NCBI GenBank assembly: GCA_013388755.1
Contig: JACAEQ010000092.1
Location: forward strand, 1 to 49,030
Source of the DNA: Chloroflexota bacterium
GTDB taxonomy: Bacteria > Chloroflexota > Chloroflexia > Chloroflexales > Roseiflexaceae
DNA length: 49,030 bases
Direction of reading: 5' to 3'
Shown here: positions 25,015-33,652 of the stretch, piece after piece
Layout of the letters: each line of letters opens with the position of its first letter
How positions within the stretch are numbered: the first letter of the stretch is position 1
Notes under the pieces: generated by a model
The model's database searches: none
What the model was told of the DNA's origin: nothing
Seen by the model: only the letters and a program-made list of their open reading frames with translations
Position numbers and translations under genes: made by a program

Positions 25015-26481
25015 CTACAATGTCAGCACATGCATACCCCAGGGCGCGAGATCGACGAACAGACCCGGATCCTGCATTTCGGCGCCGTCGCGCTCATAGA
25101 TCGCACCACTCACCACATCTTCCAGACGCCACACATGACCGCCAAGATCATCCCAGGGAACGCGAACCCGTGCCTGGGCCGGCACAGCCGAGTAATTGAC
25201 GACGATCAGGCACCGCCCTGCAGGACCGCGCCAGCACCAGGCGAGCACATAGCGGTAGCTGGCATTGTCGGGCCAGCCACGACACTCGCACAGCCGCCAT
25301 TGCCCGTCGCGGCCAGCGACGTGTGCTGCAAGCGCCAGCACGCGATAATAGAAGTCGCGTAATCCGGCGACAGACGGCTCTACCGGTCGCCGGGCAAGAA
25401 ACACGGGCAGGCGGATGCGCCAGCCATCGAATTGCCCTTCATGCACCAGCCGCATTCCCGGTACGGTCAACGCGATCACTGCCGCAGCGCGCGAACGCGC
25501 GATACCGAACACCGCCGCAGCGCGCGGTTCATCATGGTTCTCAATAAAGTGTACCAGGCGCGCCTGCCAGGCAGGTTCATCCAGGTGCAGCGCCACCGCT
25601 TCGACCTCGACGCTTGCCAGCCGGTCATACAGCCGCTTATCGTAACAATAGTCGAACCCTTGCTGCAACAGGTCCCATTCCATGTCCCAGTACGCCTCGG
25701 CAATAAAGAGCATATCGGGTGATGTCTCGCGCACCGACGCAATCACATGCGGCCAGAACTCTTGTGGCGGCGGCGGGCCGGCGCGGCTACCCCAGGTCCG
25801 CAAGAAAATGTCGTTCATCAGCAACATCGCCATATCGCAGCGTACACCGTCGCACTGGGCAGCAATCGCGCGCAACGTGTCAATCACGGCATCACGCATA
25901 CCCGGATGAAACGCATTGAGTTGCGCCACGTCCGGCCATGGCGCGAAGTATGGATCACGCCCCCGGGCAATGATCCGCGTACTGGCGATGAAGAATGCCT
26001 CAGGATCGCGCGCCAGGTCGCCAGCGTCACCGCAAATAAAGAACTCCGGGCGCTCGGTGATCCAGGGATGGTCGGGCGCAACATGGTTCGGCACGAAATC
26101 GAGTACCAGGCGCACTCCCCGGCGACGCAACTCGGCGCGCGCGACCGCCAGCCCTTCCGGCCCGCCCAGGCGTCCATCCACCACATAACGCCTGACGCAG
26201 AATGGCGAGCCGGCGACATCAGCGGCACTGAAGTCTGGCAATGCGCGGCGAAACGCGTCCAGCAGGCCCTGGTTCGACAGCGCCACCGCGATACCTGCCG
26301 GGCTGCGCTCCCAGACACCCATGAGCCAGATGGCGTCAACCCCTGGCGCAGCCACCTCATCCCAGGCGGCAGGCGGCACGTCGGCGAGCGTGACCGGCCG
26401 GTTGTATGCCGCGCTCAACGCATTCAGCCATGCCCAGGTATTGATTTCATACACCACTGGATGGTGCGGCCACGCGACCAT
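25015..26481 (-). CDS. GH13 (alpha-amylase superfamily) glycoside hydrolase
   Basis: About 489 residues. The ATG at 26481 has AGGAGGT 5 bases upstream. A TIM-barrel enzyme with all three catalytic acids: nucleophile Asp216 in DGVRCDMAML, acid/base Glu262 in MLFIAEAYWDMEWD and Asp317 in FIENHDEPRA. Region I is LDFVPNH (about 127-133). No signal peptide is present, so it acts in the cytoplasm. Short loops and a C-terminal beta domain (about 400-489) are typical; trehalose-synthase-like or maltosyl-type activities are possible but the substrate cannot be read. It ends a three-gene operon with a methyltransferase 16 bases upstream. Confidence 0.9.
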   Translation of the reverse strand: MVAWPHHPVVYEINTWAWLNALSAAYNRPVTLADVPPAAWDEVAAPGVDAIWLMGVWERSPAGIAVALSNQGLLDAFRRALPDFSAADVAGSPFCVRRYVVDGRLGGPEGLAVARAELRRRGVRLVLDFVPNHVAPDHPWITERPEFFICGDAGDLARDPEAFFIASTRIIARGRDPYFAPWPDVAQLNAFHPGMRDAVIDTLRAIAAQCDGVRCDMAMLLMNDIFLRTWGSRAGPPPPQEFWPHVIASVRETSPDMLFIAEAYWDMEWDLLQQGFDYCYDKRLYDRLASVEVEAVALHLDEPAWQARLVHFIENHDEPRAAAVFGIARSRAAAVIALTVPGMRLVHEGQFDGWRIRLPVFLARRPVEPSVAGLRDFYYRVLALAAHVAGRDGQWRLCECRGWPDNASYRYVLAWCWRGPAGRCLIVVNYSAVPAQARVRVPWDDLGGHVWRLEDVVSGAIYERDGAEMQDPGLFVDLAPWGMHVLTL

Positions 26482-26497
26482 GAGTACCTCCTGGTAA

Positions 26498-27379
26498 TCA
26501 CCATCGTTCGAACACCAGCAACCGGTAATGTACCAGCCCGCGCGCCAGGCATTCCTGCAATGCCAGGCTACCATGCAGGCTATGCAAGAAAGGGTGTGCC
26601 CGGCCTGCGATGTCCGTCACCTGGCGGATCATGGCATTCAACGGCGAAGGAAGCGTATGGAGGCGCAGACAGCCGGTCAGGTCACGATCCGTGCGCAGCG
26701 CCAGTCCTGCCTGGCCGGCGATCGCCGTGGCCTGCGCCGTTGTCTGCAGGCCGGCGACGCGCCAGCCCGCGCGAAACGCCTCCAGCCAGCGCCGCTCATC
26801 CGCATGCGCCGGTTCGCGCGCGATGAAGTCATCGCAGACGATCAGGCGACCGCCGGGCGCCAGGATGGTTGCAGCTTCAGCATAGCATCGTTGCGGGTCG
26901 GGCGAGTGAGCGAATGCCTCAACCGCCAGGGCGACCGTAAAGCGCGCGGCGAAGGGCAGAGCATGGAAATCCCCCTCAACGACGATCGCGCGCCATCGTT
27001 GCACCGCCCTGCGCGCCTGACGCGCCTGGTGCGCGCTGATCGTCACACCGGCCAGTGTCGCCTGCGGCAACGCATGCGCCAGGTAGGCCAGGCTACCACC
27101 AACACCACACCCCAGGTCGAGCACATGCAGGCCATGCCGGGTGGCGCCAGTGTCAACTGGAACTTCGCGCACGATCAGGGCATTGACCTGCTCCAGTGCG
27201 CCATCAAGGCTCGTCACGCCCGCATCCCAGACCGCGCGGCGGATGGCGCGCGCCCGGGCACCCGGGCCCAGCGCACGGAACAGGCGCGTATTGCGGTCAT
27301 AGTAGCGCCGCACCGCGCCGACCGCCTCGGTGAGGGGCGTGGCTCCTGTTGCCTGCGTTGCGCGCACCATGAAAGGCAT
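26498..27379 (-). CDS. Class I SAM-dependent methyltransferase
   Basis: About 293 residues from the ATG at 27379, which has AGGA about 6 bases upstream; the longer frame reaching 27469 would overlap the gene before. The SAM-binding motif is VLDLGCGVGGSLAYLA, followed by GVTISAHQARQA and an acidic/DFHALPFA loop typical of sarcosine/UbiE-like methyltransferases. The N-terminus (AVGAVRRYYDRNTRLFRALG) resembles those of small-molecule methyltransferases acting on isoprenoids or sterols. The substrate is unknown. Co-transcription with a GH13 enzyme suggests, weakly, a sugar-containing product. Confidence 0.85.
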   Translation of the reverse strand: MPFMVRATQATGATPLTEAVGAVRRYYDRNTRLFRALGPGARARAIRRAVWDAGVTSLDGALEQVNALIVREVPVDTGATRHGLHVLDLGCGVGGSLAYLAHALPQATLAGVTISAHQARQARRAVQRWRAIVVEGDFHALPFAARFTVALAVEAFAHSPDPQRCYAEAATILAPGGRLIVCDDFIAREPAHADERRWLEAFRAGWRVAGLQTTAQATAIAGQAGLALRTDRDLTGCLRLHTLPSPLNAMIRQVTDIAGRAHPFLHSLHGSLALQECLARGLVHYRLLVFERW

Positions 27380-27413
27380 GATGATCCTGTACAGAAGAAT
27401 GATGTGGAGGTAT

Positions 27414-27794
27414 CTAGCGATGATCACCCGGCTCATCCGGCGTTGCGCCACCCTCCAGGCGCCGGGCACGTGATTCGATCACGGCCACATCCTGCGCCAG
27501 ATCGCGTTCGATCGCACGCAACACCCGAACGGCGCGCTGCTGCCGGTGACGCACGACAAAGAGCGTCGGTCGCGCCGGCGGATGCTCGCGCGCGGCCCAG
27601 CGCCACCACAGGAGCGCGGCGATACCCACCAGACACGCGCCGGCGAGTACCACGGCCAGCCACAACGCGCCAATGCTCCAGAGCAAGGCGACCAGGGCAA
27701 TCACGGCCGGCGCCAGCAACCAGCGCGGCAGCAACAGTGCAAGGCGGCGTAAGCGAAGGCTCTTGATGGCAACGTATGGCGGCATGCAATGCAT
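27414..27794 (-). CDS. Small two-helix membrane protein
   Basis: 126 residues with two adjacent membrane helices (about 22-43 and 45-65, very rich in A, L, V and W) and a charged cytoplasmic-type C-terminal tail (QRAVRVLRAIERDLAQDVAVIESRARRLEGG) likely to form a helix. No family is recognised. It is the first gene of the methyltransferase/GH13 operon, with a 34-base gap to the methyltransferase. The start at 27794 could instead be the Met four codons in. Confidence 0.6.
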   Translation of the reverse strand: MHCMPPYVAIKSLRLRRLALLLPRWLLAPAVIALVALLWSIGALWLAVVLAGACLVGIAALLWWRWAAREHPPARPTLFVVRHRQQRAVRVLRAIERDLAQDVAVIESRARRLEGGATPDEPGDHR

Positions 27795-27937
27795 GATCCC
27801 TGGCGGCGCAGGTCTGTCGCCGACATAGTATACGCCATCCTGGCGTCCCGGTGATAATGTTCACATGGACCGAACATGTACTTCCCGGTGGTTTGCGAGA
27901 GACACGTTTCAGTTATGTTACAATATGGCCCCTTTTC

Positions 27938-28095
27938 GTGCCTATCCAAATAACGGATGGTTGGATGTCATTGCGAGCGAAGCGAAGCAATCGAGCGGCC
28001 CGATAAGAGATTGCTTCAGCCACGCTCCGCTCGCTGCAGGCTGTCGCTCACGCTCCTCGTAATAGCAGGAGGCGGAGCGTTTTTCGGACAGGCTC
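27938..28095. mobile_element. 158-bp MITE-like element, copy 2
   Basis: Same length and orientation as the element at 4407-4564, with shared internal blocks (ATGTCATTGCGAGCG, GCTTCAGCCACGCT, CGCTCGCTGCA, CGCTCCTCG). The right end TTTTCGGACAGGCTC is well kept; the left end GTGCCTATCCAAAT has drifted. The 3-bp flanks are TTC and TTA, a near-match. It lies in the spacer upstream of the serine hydrolase gene. Confidence 0.75.
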
Positions 28096-28127
28096 TTACT
28101 CTCGCGGCGTCCTGAACGGAGAGACTG

Positions 28128-29120
28128 GTGCTACCGCGCAACCATGCTGTTGACAGCTTGCTGCAGCCATTCGACGGTGCCGTTCCAGGCATCAGCGTGT
28201 TGTTGCTGGTTGACGGCGATGCACGCTTTGCCAGAGCGACCGGCCTGGCTGATATAGAGCGCCATGCCGCCGTCACGATGGCAACCAACTTTCGCCTGGC
28301 ATCGGTCACAAAGCAATTCACAGCCACGGCTACGCTTCTGCTTGTCGCACGGGGAGTGCTGGCGCTTGATGCGCCGCTTGCGCGCTTCTTCGATCGAGCG
28401 CCCGCCTGCTGGCGCCAGGTAACGATACACCACCTGTTGACCCATACGTCGGGATTGCTGGATTATGAGGCGTTGATCCCTGCCGGAACGACCACATCGC
28501 TGCGTGATCGCGATGTGCTCGAATTGCTCCGCGACCACAATGAGCTCTATGCCGGGCCGGGCACGGCATTTCGCTACAGCAACACCGGGTATTGCCTGCT
28601 GGCGCTCGTCGTCGAGCAGGTGGCAGCATCGCCATTTGCCACGTTTCTGCGCGAACAGATCTTTGCGCCGCTGGGCATGCATGGCACGGTCGCCTATGAA
28701 GCCGGGATCAGCAACGTTCCGCGCCGGGCATATGGCTATTCGCGCCAGCAGGATGGGTTCGTGCGCACCGACCAGAGCCTCACCAGTTCAACGCTGGGCG
28801 ATGGTGGAGTCTACAGCTCGGCGCTTGAACTTGAACGCTGGGATGCTGCCCTTGCCGGCGATCCACTGCTGCCGGAACCGCTATGCGCCACCATGTTCGC
28901 GCCGCACGCCGCGACGCCGGCCGGCGATGCCTACGGCTATGGCTGGTTCGTGGGCTCGTTCAAGGGGCAACGGGCAGCGTACCATCCCGGCGAAACCATC
29001 GGCTTCCGTACCGCCATTGTGCGCCTGTTCGACCGACGTTGCACCGCCATTGTTCTGGCAAATCGCAGTGATGCCGAGCCACTGGCAATCGCGCATGCGC
29101 TGCTGGCAGCGGTGGTGTAG
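28128..29120 (+). CDS. Serine beta-lactamase-like hydrolase (class C/esterase family)
   Basis: A 330-residue penicillin-binding-protein-like hydrolase. The family acts through an active-site serine on esters, peptides or beta-lactams. The SxxK motif is in FRLASVTKQFTATA, the YxN motif in FRYSNTGYCLLALV, and a C-terminal HPGETIGFRT takes the place of the KTG box. HHLLTHTSGLLDY is the family-typical block. No signal peptide is obvious, so a cytoplasmic esterase or peptidase is likelier than a true beta-lactamase. The GTG at 28128 has GGAG 6 bases upstream. The C45-type acyltransferase follows 12 bases downstream. Confidence 0.87.
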   Translation: MLPRNHAVDSLLQPFDGAVPGISVLLLVDGDARFARATGLADIERHAAVTMATNFRLASVTKQFTATATLLLVARGVLALDAPLARFFDRAPACWRQVTIHHLLTHTSGLLDYEALIPAGTTTSLRDRDVLELLRDHNELYAGPGTAFRYSNTGYCLLALVVEQVAASPFATFLREQIFAPLGMHGTVAYEAGISNVPRRAYGYSRQQDGFVRTDQSLTSSTLGDGGVYSSALELERWDAALAGDPLLPEPLCATMFAPHAATPAGDAYGYGWFVGSFKGQRAAYHPGETIGFRTAIVRLFDRRCTAIVLANRSDAEPLAIAHALLAAVV

Positions 29121-29132
29121 CGACTGTAGATT

Positions 29133-30185
29133 GTGAAACGAACCATGATCACTCCGACAACACCTATCCCTCTGATCCGCGTCTCCGGCAGCCATCACGA
29201 CACCGGGCGCCAGATCGGGGCCGCCTGCCGCGATATGTTGCAACACGCCGTTTCTCGGGCACGTGAGTGTCCGCCTGCCGGGCTGACGTGGGACGACATG
29301 CGCCGCGCTGCCCGGCCATACCTCGCAGCGACCAGACAGGCGCTGCCGTGGGTGGTTGAAGAACTGGAGGGGGGCGCCGAAGGGTCCGGGATTGACCTGC
29401 TCGACCTGGCGGTACTGGCCACGGAGGAGATCTGGCGTCACCCCCTGCCTGCCGAGCGTTGTTCGGATTTTGCCGCCGGCCCGCCAGCCACTGCCGACGG
29501 CGGCATCTGGCTGGCCCACAACAATGATCTTTCCCCCGCGAGCGCCGGGCAGATTGTTGCCGTCGAGTGGCGCGTGGCCGACCAACCCGCGCTCTTCACG
29601 ATCGGTGTGGGCGGGTTGTTCATCAGCGTTGGATACAACGACGCTGGCCTGAGCCTGACCGGCAATGAGGTCAGCCCCAACGACGACACGATCGGCGTTC
29701 CGCGCCTGCTCATTGTGCGCGACATCCTGGCACAACGTACCGCCGCGGCCGCCATTCGCGCTGCGACCCGCCCTGACCGCGCGTCGTCATACAACAACCT
29801 GATCGCCCATGTTGACGGCACGATCGTCAACGTGGAAGGTGCCGCCACCGACTATGCGCTGCTGTTTACCGAAAACGGCTGGACCGTGCATACCAATCAT
29901 TATGTCGCGCCCACGATGATGCAGTATGAACGCGACCCATCAGACATCGGCGGCTCACTGGCGCGCTACCGGCGCGCGCGGGAGTTGATGGAGACGCGCG
30001 ATGGCCCGGTGACACCTGCGATGCTGCGGCGCTTCCTGGCCGACCAGCAAGCAGGACCAGCCTGCCTCTGCCGGAGCGACGGCGAGACACAGACCGTCTT
30101 CTGGTGCATTATTGGCTTGAGCCGTGGCGAGATCACATTCGGGCGCGATCCGCGGGAGACGGCCGAGCAGCGATTCGCCTTCTGA
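29133..30185 (+). CDS. C45-family autoproteolytic acyltransferase/hydrolase
   Basis: A 350-residue Ntn-type enzyme of the acyl-CoA:6-aminopenicillanate acyltransferase family. Members self-cleave before a cysteine that becomes the N-terminal nucleophile; here this is most likely the Cys in AERCSDFAAG at about residue 111. The downstream LAHNNDLSP resembles the conserved N-x-D motif. The C-terminal half ends TVFWCIIGLSRGEITFG. The start may be GTG at 29133 or ATG at 29145. It is probably co-transcribed with the serine hydrolase just upstream, and converges on the sortase gene. The substrate is unknown; peptide amides are typical of bacterial members. Confidence 0.82.
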   Translation: MKRTMITPTTPIPLIRVSGSHHDTGRQIGAACRDMLQHAVSRARECPPAGLTWDDMRRAARPYLAATRQALPWVVEELEGGAEGSGIDLLDLAVLATEEIWRHPLPAERCSDFAAGPPATADGGIWLAHNNDLSPASAGQIVAVEWRVADQPALFTIGVGGLFISVGYNDAGLSLTGNEVSPNDDTIGVPRLLIVRDILAQRTAAAAIRAATRPDRASSYNNLIAHVDGTIVNVEGAATDYALLFTENGWTVHTNHYVAPTMMQYERDPSDIGGSLARYRRARELMETRDGPVTPAMLRRFLADQQAGPACLCRSDGETQTVFWCIIGLSRGEITFGRDPRETAEQRFAF

Positions 30186-30208
30186 CACGGAGCACGATCG
30201 CTCTGCGT

Positions 30209-31339
30209 TCAACGTGCCGGCTCGGCAATCGTAATCAACCGGTGGCTCATATCGATCACCTCGCGGCCGGCAATCACTTTGTCACCAATACACGACACGA
30301 GCGTAAGGCGTTCGCTCCCTTGCGGCAGTACCCACTCCACCTCATCGGGGCGCGCCCACACCTGGCGCGTCACCACATAGTCGCTGGCCACGCCCGCCGT
30401 ATCGTACAGCGTCAGGCGATCACCAGGACGCAACTCCTTCAGGCGCGCAAAGGGTGCCGGGATGCGCGGCGCATAACTGAAACGCAAGACGTGCCCCCAG
30501 AGCACGATGTTATCACCCTGCCCCGGCAGTGCGCTGCGGTTGTACCAGCCGACATCATGATCCGGCACGACCGGCATACCCTGGGCATCGAGACCAACCG
30601 CAACGATCCGCGCATCAATGCCGGCTGCGCGGGCGACGATCCGCGCCGGCGAGCCAGCGGCGACGGCCAGCGCAGCGACCGGCGCTTCCGGCGCACGCGC
30701 AGCAGGGCCATACTCGCGTCCCAGCAGGCCAAGCAACACATCCGCCGGCGGCGCATTCTCGGGATGCACCTCGAAGCGCCCGCGCTCGAACCATTGCACC
30801 AGGTAGGTGTTGCCATCCGCCAGGCGTTCCAGGCGCGGCTCGGTAAGCGGCACACCAAAGAGCGCCAGGCTCTCGGCCTCACTCACGCCAGGCAATCCAT
30901 CGAGTTGCAGGCCGGCAGAGCGCCAGGCGGCGAGGATCGCGCCGCAGGCGGTGATCCCGGTCTGAGAGAACAGCCGGCACGCACCGGACGTGGCGGTATT
31001 CACCGGCGTGCCGGCATTGCTGCCACGCGCAAGGAGATCGGCGCCGAGACGACCAAGTTGCACATCGTACGGGCGGCGATTGGCCGGATGCAGTTCCAGG
31101 CGTGCGCGCTCGAACCACTGCACCTGGAGCGCGCGCCCTTCGATCGTCTCGGTCTGGAGCGGTGTGATTGGATACCCGAAGACGCGCAAGCCACCATTCT
31201 GTTCCCAGAACTCACGGAGGCGCCCGCTGATGCAGTAGCCGGTTTCGGCAAAGCAACGCTGCGATGTCTGTGCGTTGATGTCCCGGGCGGGAAGCAGGCT
31301 GATGAAACACATGATGATCAACAGACGAACGAATATCAT
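30209..31339 (-). CDS. Sortase with two N-terminal tandem repeat modules
   Basis: About 376 residues from the ATG at 31339. A signal or anchor helix (1-23) is followed by two repeat modules (about 29-105 and 121-210). Each begins with a C-x-F/L-F-x-x-T-G pattern and carries VQWFERxRxExHPxN, a wall- or saccharide-binding-type repeat seen in Chloroflexota secreted proteins. The sortase domain has His283 in LWGHVLRF, Cys350 in LTLVSCIGDK and Arg367 in SHRLITIAEP. Its fused modules set it apart from the short sortase at 153-851. No LPxTG-type protein is encoded next to it. It converges on the C45 gene with a 23-base gap. Confidence 0.85.
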   Translation of the reverse strand: MIFVRLLIIMCFISLLPARDINAQTSQRCFAETGYCISGRLREFWEQNGGLRVFGYPITPLQTETIEGRALQVQWFERARLELHPANRRPYDVQLGRLGADLLARGSNAGTPVNTATSGACRLFSQTGITACGAILAAWRSAGLQLDGLPGVSEAESLALFGVPLTEPRLERLADGNTYLVQWFERGRFEVHPENAPPADVLLGLLGREYGPAARAPEAPVAALAVAAGSPARIVARAAGIDARIVAVGLDAQGMPVVPDHDVGWYNRSALPGQGDNIVLWGHVLRFSYAPRIPAPFARLKELRPGDRLTLYDTAGVASDYVVTRQVWARPDEVEWVLPQGSERLTLVSCIGDKVIAGREVIDMSHRLITIAEPAR

Positions 31340-31393
31340 CACCGCGCACACCCCCCTGTCAGAAATTGAGAATCGTAGTTCCCAATGCTGCAT

Positions 31394-32578
31394 TCACAAT
31401 TCAACATTCGCTCTTCTCAGTTCAACCCGCGCTTCGGCGACATCCACCAGGCGCGCCGGGCCGGCCACTCGCCCACGGATCGCCTCCAGGCCGAGATCGA
31501 GCCCGGCAATCGCTGCGACGACCGCATCTTCGTAATCGCGGTGGGTGATGAACACGGCAGTCGGGCCGGTATCGGTCGAACAATAGACCGGCACGCCAGC
31601 GGCGCGCAGATCGTTGCACATACGGAACAGCGCGATATTCTCCGGTTCCCATCCTACCAGCTTGTTCTCACGACTACCCGACATGGTGATGCCGTGCAGT
31701 CGCATGCTGTCGAGTTCGGCCCACTGGCCCAGGGTACGCCAGTCACCGGCGCAGGCAGCGTCAATGCATGTGAGCGTCTCATCGCGGCGGCCTGTCATCC
31801 AGCAGCGGAAGAGCGCGCTTTCCGGCGCATCCAGGTGCGCCTGTTCCGTCTTCAGCCCTACTCGCGAGTCGATTGGCGTCGTAATCAGACGAACCTCGTC
31901 AAGCTGGCCGGCGGTATCGAGACGCACGGCGAAACTTTCTTCGTGGCGGATTCCGGGATACGACAACCAGACCGAGCAACCGCCAGCAGCGCTGCGGCAA
32001 CCCGAGCCAGCCAGCAGACGTGCCATGCAACTGACCAGACGGCGGTTGGCGGCCACGTCGTCGCCATACAACGCAGCAGTTGCCGCCAGCGCCAGCGCCG
32101 CCGAAGCCGACGCGCTCGATCCGAGCCCTTTGCCAATGCGCGCGCCACGCACCACATTCTTCGATACGACCCGCGCATGCACGGTTGCCCCCGAAGCGGC
32201 GCGTACCGCGTCGAGGCTCTGGCGCACCCGTTCGAGCTCGCGACCGAGCGCCGGCTGCCCGCCAATCGTCGCAACATCAGCCGGCAGCGAAGGATCAAAC
32301 TCGACCAGGGTCAGCGTATAGCCGGCGTCGTTGCAGAGCGAGACACTGGGAAGATACGCAATACGCTGGTTCCAGTCACTCATGCCGTGATACTTCAGCA
32401 CCCCCTGCATCGGGTACGCCAGCGCAGCAGCCGCACCACGCGGGCGCGCGGCACCGGTCAGGTCGGGATACTCCTCCCAGGAGAGGCCGTGAGCGCGCAA
32501 TGCTGTGCGGAGATCAGCATCAGCAGCCGCCATGGTGCCGGCCAGACCGGCAAAGGGAGCGGGAATCATCGTTACCAT
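31394..32578 (-). CDS. (Di)phosphomevalonate decarboxylase family protein
   Basis: A 394-residue GHMP-superfamily enzyme. Family marks are VLKYHGMSDWNQRIAYLPSVSL (matching KYWGKRDxxLxLPxxxSL), the ATP loop GLGSSASASAALALA, the SGCRSAAGGCSVW block (matching SACRSxxGGFVxW) and YCSTDTGPTAVFIT containing the catalytic Asp (TFDAGPNA in classical enzymes). The reaction is ATP-dependent decarboxylation giving isopentenyl phosphate or diphosphate. Roseiflexus has a characterised mevalonate 5-phosphate decarboxylase of an alternative mevalonate route, and the drift of the classical motifs here fits that type. No other mevalonate-pathway gene is in the window. The ATG at 32578 has AGAGGA 8 bases upstream. 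Confidence 0.78.
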   Translation of the reverse strand: MVTMIPAPFAGLAGTMAAADADLRTALRAHGLSWEEYPDLTGAARPRGAAAALAYPMQGVLKYHGMSDWNQRIAYLPSVSLCNDAGYTLTLVEFDPSLPADVATIGGQPALGRELERVRQSLDAVRAASGATVHARVVSKNVVRGARIGKGLGSSASASAALALAATAALYGDDVAANRRLVSCMARLLAGSGCRSAAGGCSVWLSYPGIRHEESFAVRLDTAGQLDEVRLITTPIDSRVGLKTEQAHLDAPESALFRCWMTGRRDETLTCIDAACAGDWRTLGQWAELDSMRLHGITMSGSRENKLVGWEPENIALFRMCNDLRAAGVPVYCSTDTGPTAVFITHRDYEDAVVAAIAGLDLGLEAIRGRVAGPARLVDVAEARVELRRANVEL

Positions 32579-32669
32579 ACGTCATCCTCTGCTATGATAC
32601 GATATTACTATAGCATGCCATCGAGATCGTACGGGCGATGCATGTGCTTCGCCCCGACAGGAGCGCCAC

Positions 32670-33569
32670 ATGGAACTTGGAATCACCGGGCTTGGCCGGA
32701 TGGGCGCCAATATGGCGCGTCGCTGGTTACGCAGCGGATACCGCGTCATCGCGCATAATCGCAGCCGGGGACCGATCGACGAACTCGCCGCCGCCGGCGC
32801 CACGCCAGCCTACACATTCGAAGAACTCGTCGCCGCGCTCGCGCCGCCGCGCGCGATCTGGATCATGCTGCCGGCTGGCGACGTGACCGAGCGCGCCATC
32901 GAAACCCTTGCCGGTCTCTTGAGCCCCGGCGACACGATCATTGACGCCGGCAACACCATGTACAAAGATGACATACGGCGCGCCGCAGCCCTCAAAGCGC
33001 ACGGCATTCAGTATGTCGATCAGGGAACATCCGGCGGGATCTGGGGCCTGGAGCTTGGCTATTGCCTGATGGTCGGCGGTGAACCTGACGTCGTCGCACG
33101 GCTCGAACCGGCGTTCCGCGCGCTCGCGCCGGAGAACGGTTACCTGCACTGCGGGCCAGTCGGTAGCGGCCACTTCGTCAAAATGGTGCACAACGGCGTC
33201 GAGTATGGCATGATGCAGGCCTATGCCGAAGGCTTCGACATTATGCGCAGCAAAACGGAATTTAACCTGGACATGCACAAAATCGCGGCGGTCTGGAACC
33301 ATGGCAGCGTGGTGCGCTCATGGTTGCTGGAACTGGCAGAAGAGGCATTCCGCCAGGATCCTGGCCTGGAGAGCATCAAGGGGTATGTTGAAGACAGTGG
33401 CGAGGGGCGCTGGACGATCCAGAGCGCGATTGAACTTGACGTACCGGCACCGGTGATCACCCTCTCGCTCTTCGAGCGTTTTCACTCACGGCAGCCCGAA
33501 TCGTTCGCGGCAAAAGTGCTTGCCGCGCTCCGCAAAGGATTCGGCGGGCATGCAGTCAAACAAGCCTGA
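32670..33569 (+). CDS. gnd: 6-phosphogluconate dehydrogenase, short decarboxylating form
   Basis: A 299-residue short-form 6-phosphogluconate dehydrogenase, which converts 6-phosphogluconate to ribulose 5-phosphate and CO2. The NAD(P) fold starts MELGITGLGRMGANMARRW. Substrate and catalytic residues lie in DQGTSGGIWGLELGYCLMVGGE and in VGSGHFVKMVHNGVEYGMMQA, with the catalytic Lys in KMVHNG. The 300-residue form, lacking the long C-terminal domain of the 470-residue enzymes, is usually NAD-preferring. The ATG has AGGAG 6 bases upstream. It is divergent from the decarboxylase gene and is followed by a strong bidirectional terminator. Confidence 0.92.
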   Translation: MELGITGLGRMGANMARRWLRSGYRVIAHNRSRGPIDELAAAGATPAYTFEELVAALAPPRAIWIMLPAGDVTERAIETLAGLLSPGDTIIDAGNTMYKDDIRRAAALKAHGIQYVDQGTSGGIWGLELGYCLMVGGEPDVVARLEPAFRALAPENGYLHCGPVGSGHFVKMVHNGVEYGMMQAYAEGFDIMRSKTEFNLDMHKIAAVWNHGSVVRSWLLELAEEAFRQDPGLESIKGYVEDSGEGRWTIQSAIELDVPAPVITLSLFERFHSRQPESFAAKVLAALRKGFGGHAVKQA

Positions 33570-33584
33570 ATGGCCGGTGCAAAC

Positions 33585-33622
33585 AAGAACACGCAGAGGA
33601 ACGTATTCCTCCGCGTGTTCTT
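33585..33622. terminator. Bidirectional intrinsic terminator between gnd and the S1 gene
   Basis: A long near-perfect hairpin: arms AAGAACACGC-A-GAGGAA and TTCCTC-C-GCGTGTTCTT with a 4-base loop. It has A-rich and T-rich outer ends on both strands, and sits between two convergent genes. Confidence 0.85.
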
Positions 33623-33652
33623 CGTCCAGGGCCCAGGTTGAACGTTCAACCA

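Noticed and set aside
25747-26826. Plus-strand open frame of 359 codons opposite the GH13 gene
   Set aside because: Shadow of the GH13 and methyltransferase genes; no motifs and biased composition.
31385-32758. Plus-strand open frame of 457 codons opposite the decarboxylase
   Set aside because: The minus strand carries the full GHMP decarboxylase motif set, so the plus frame is incidental.
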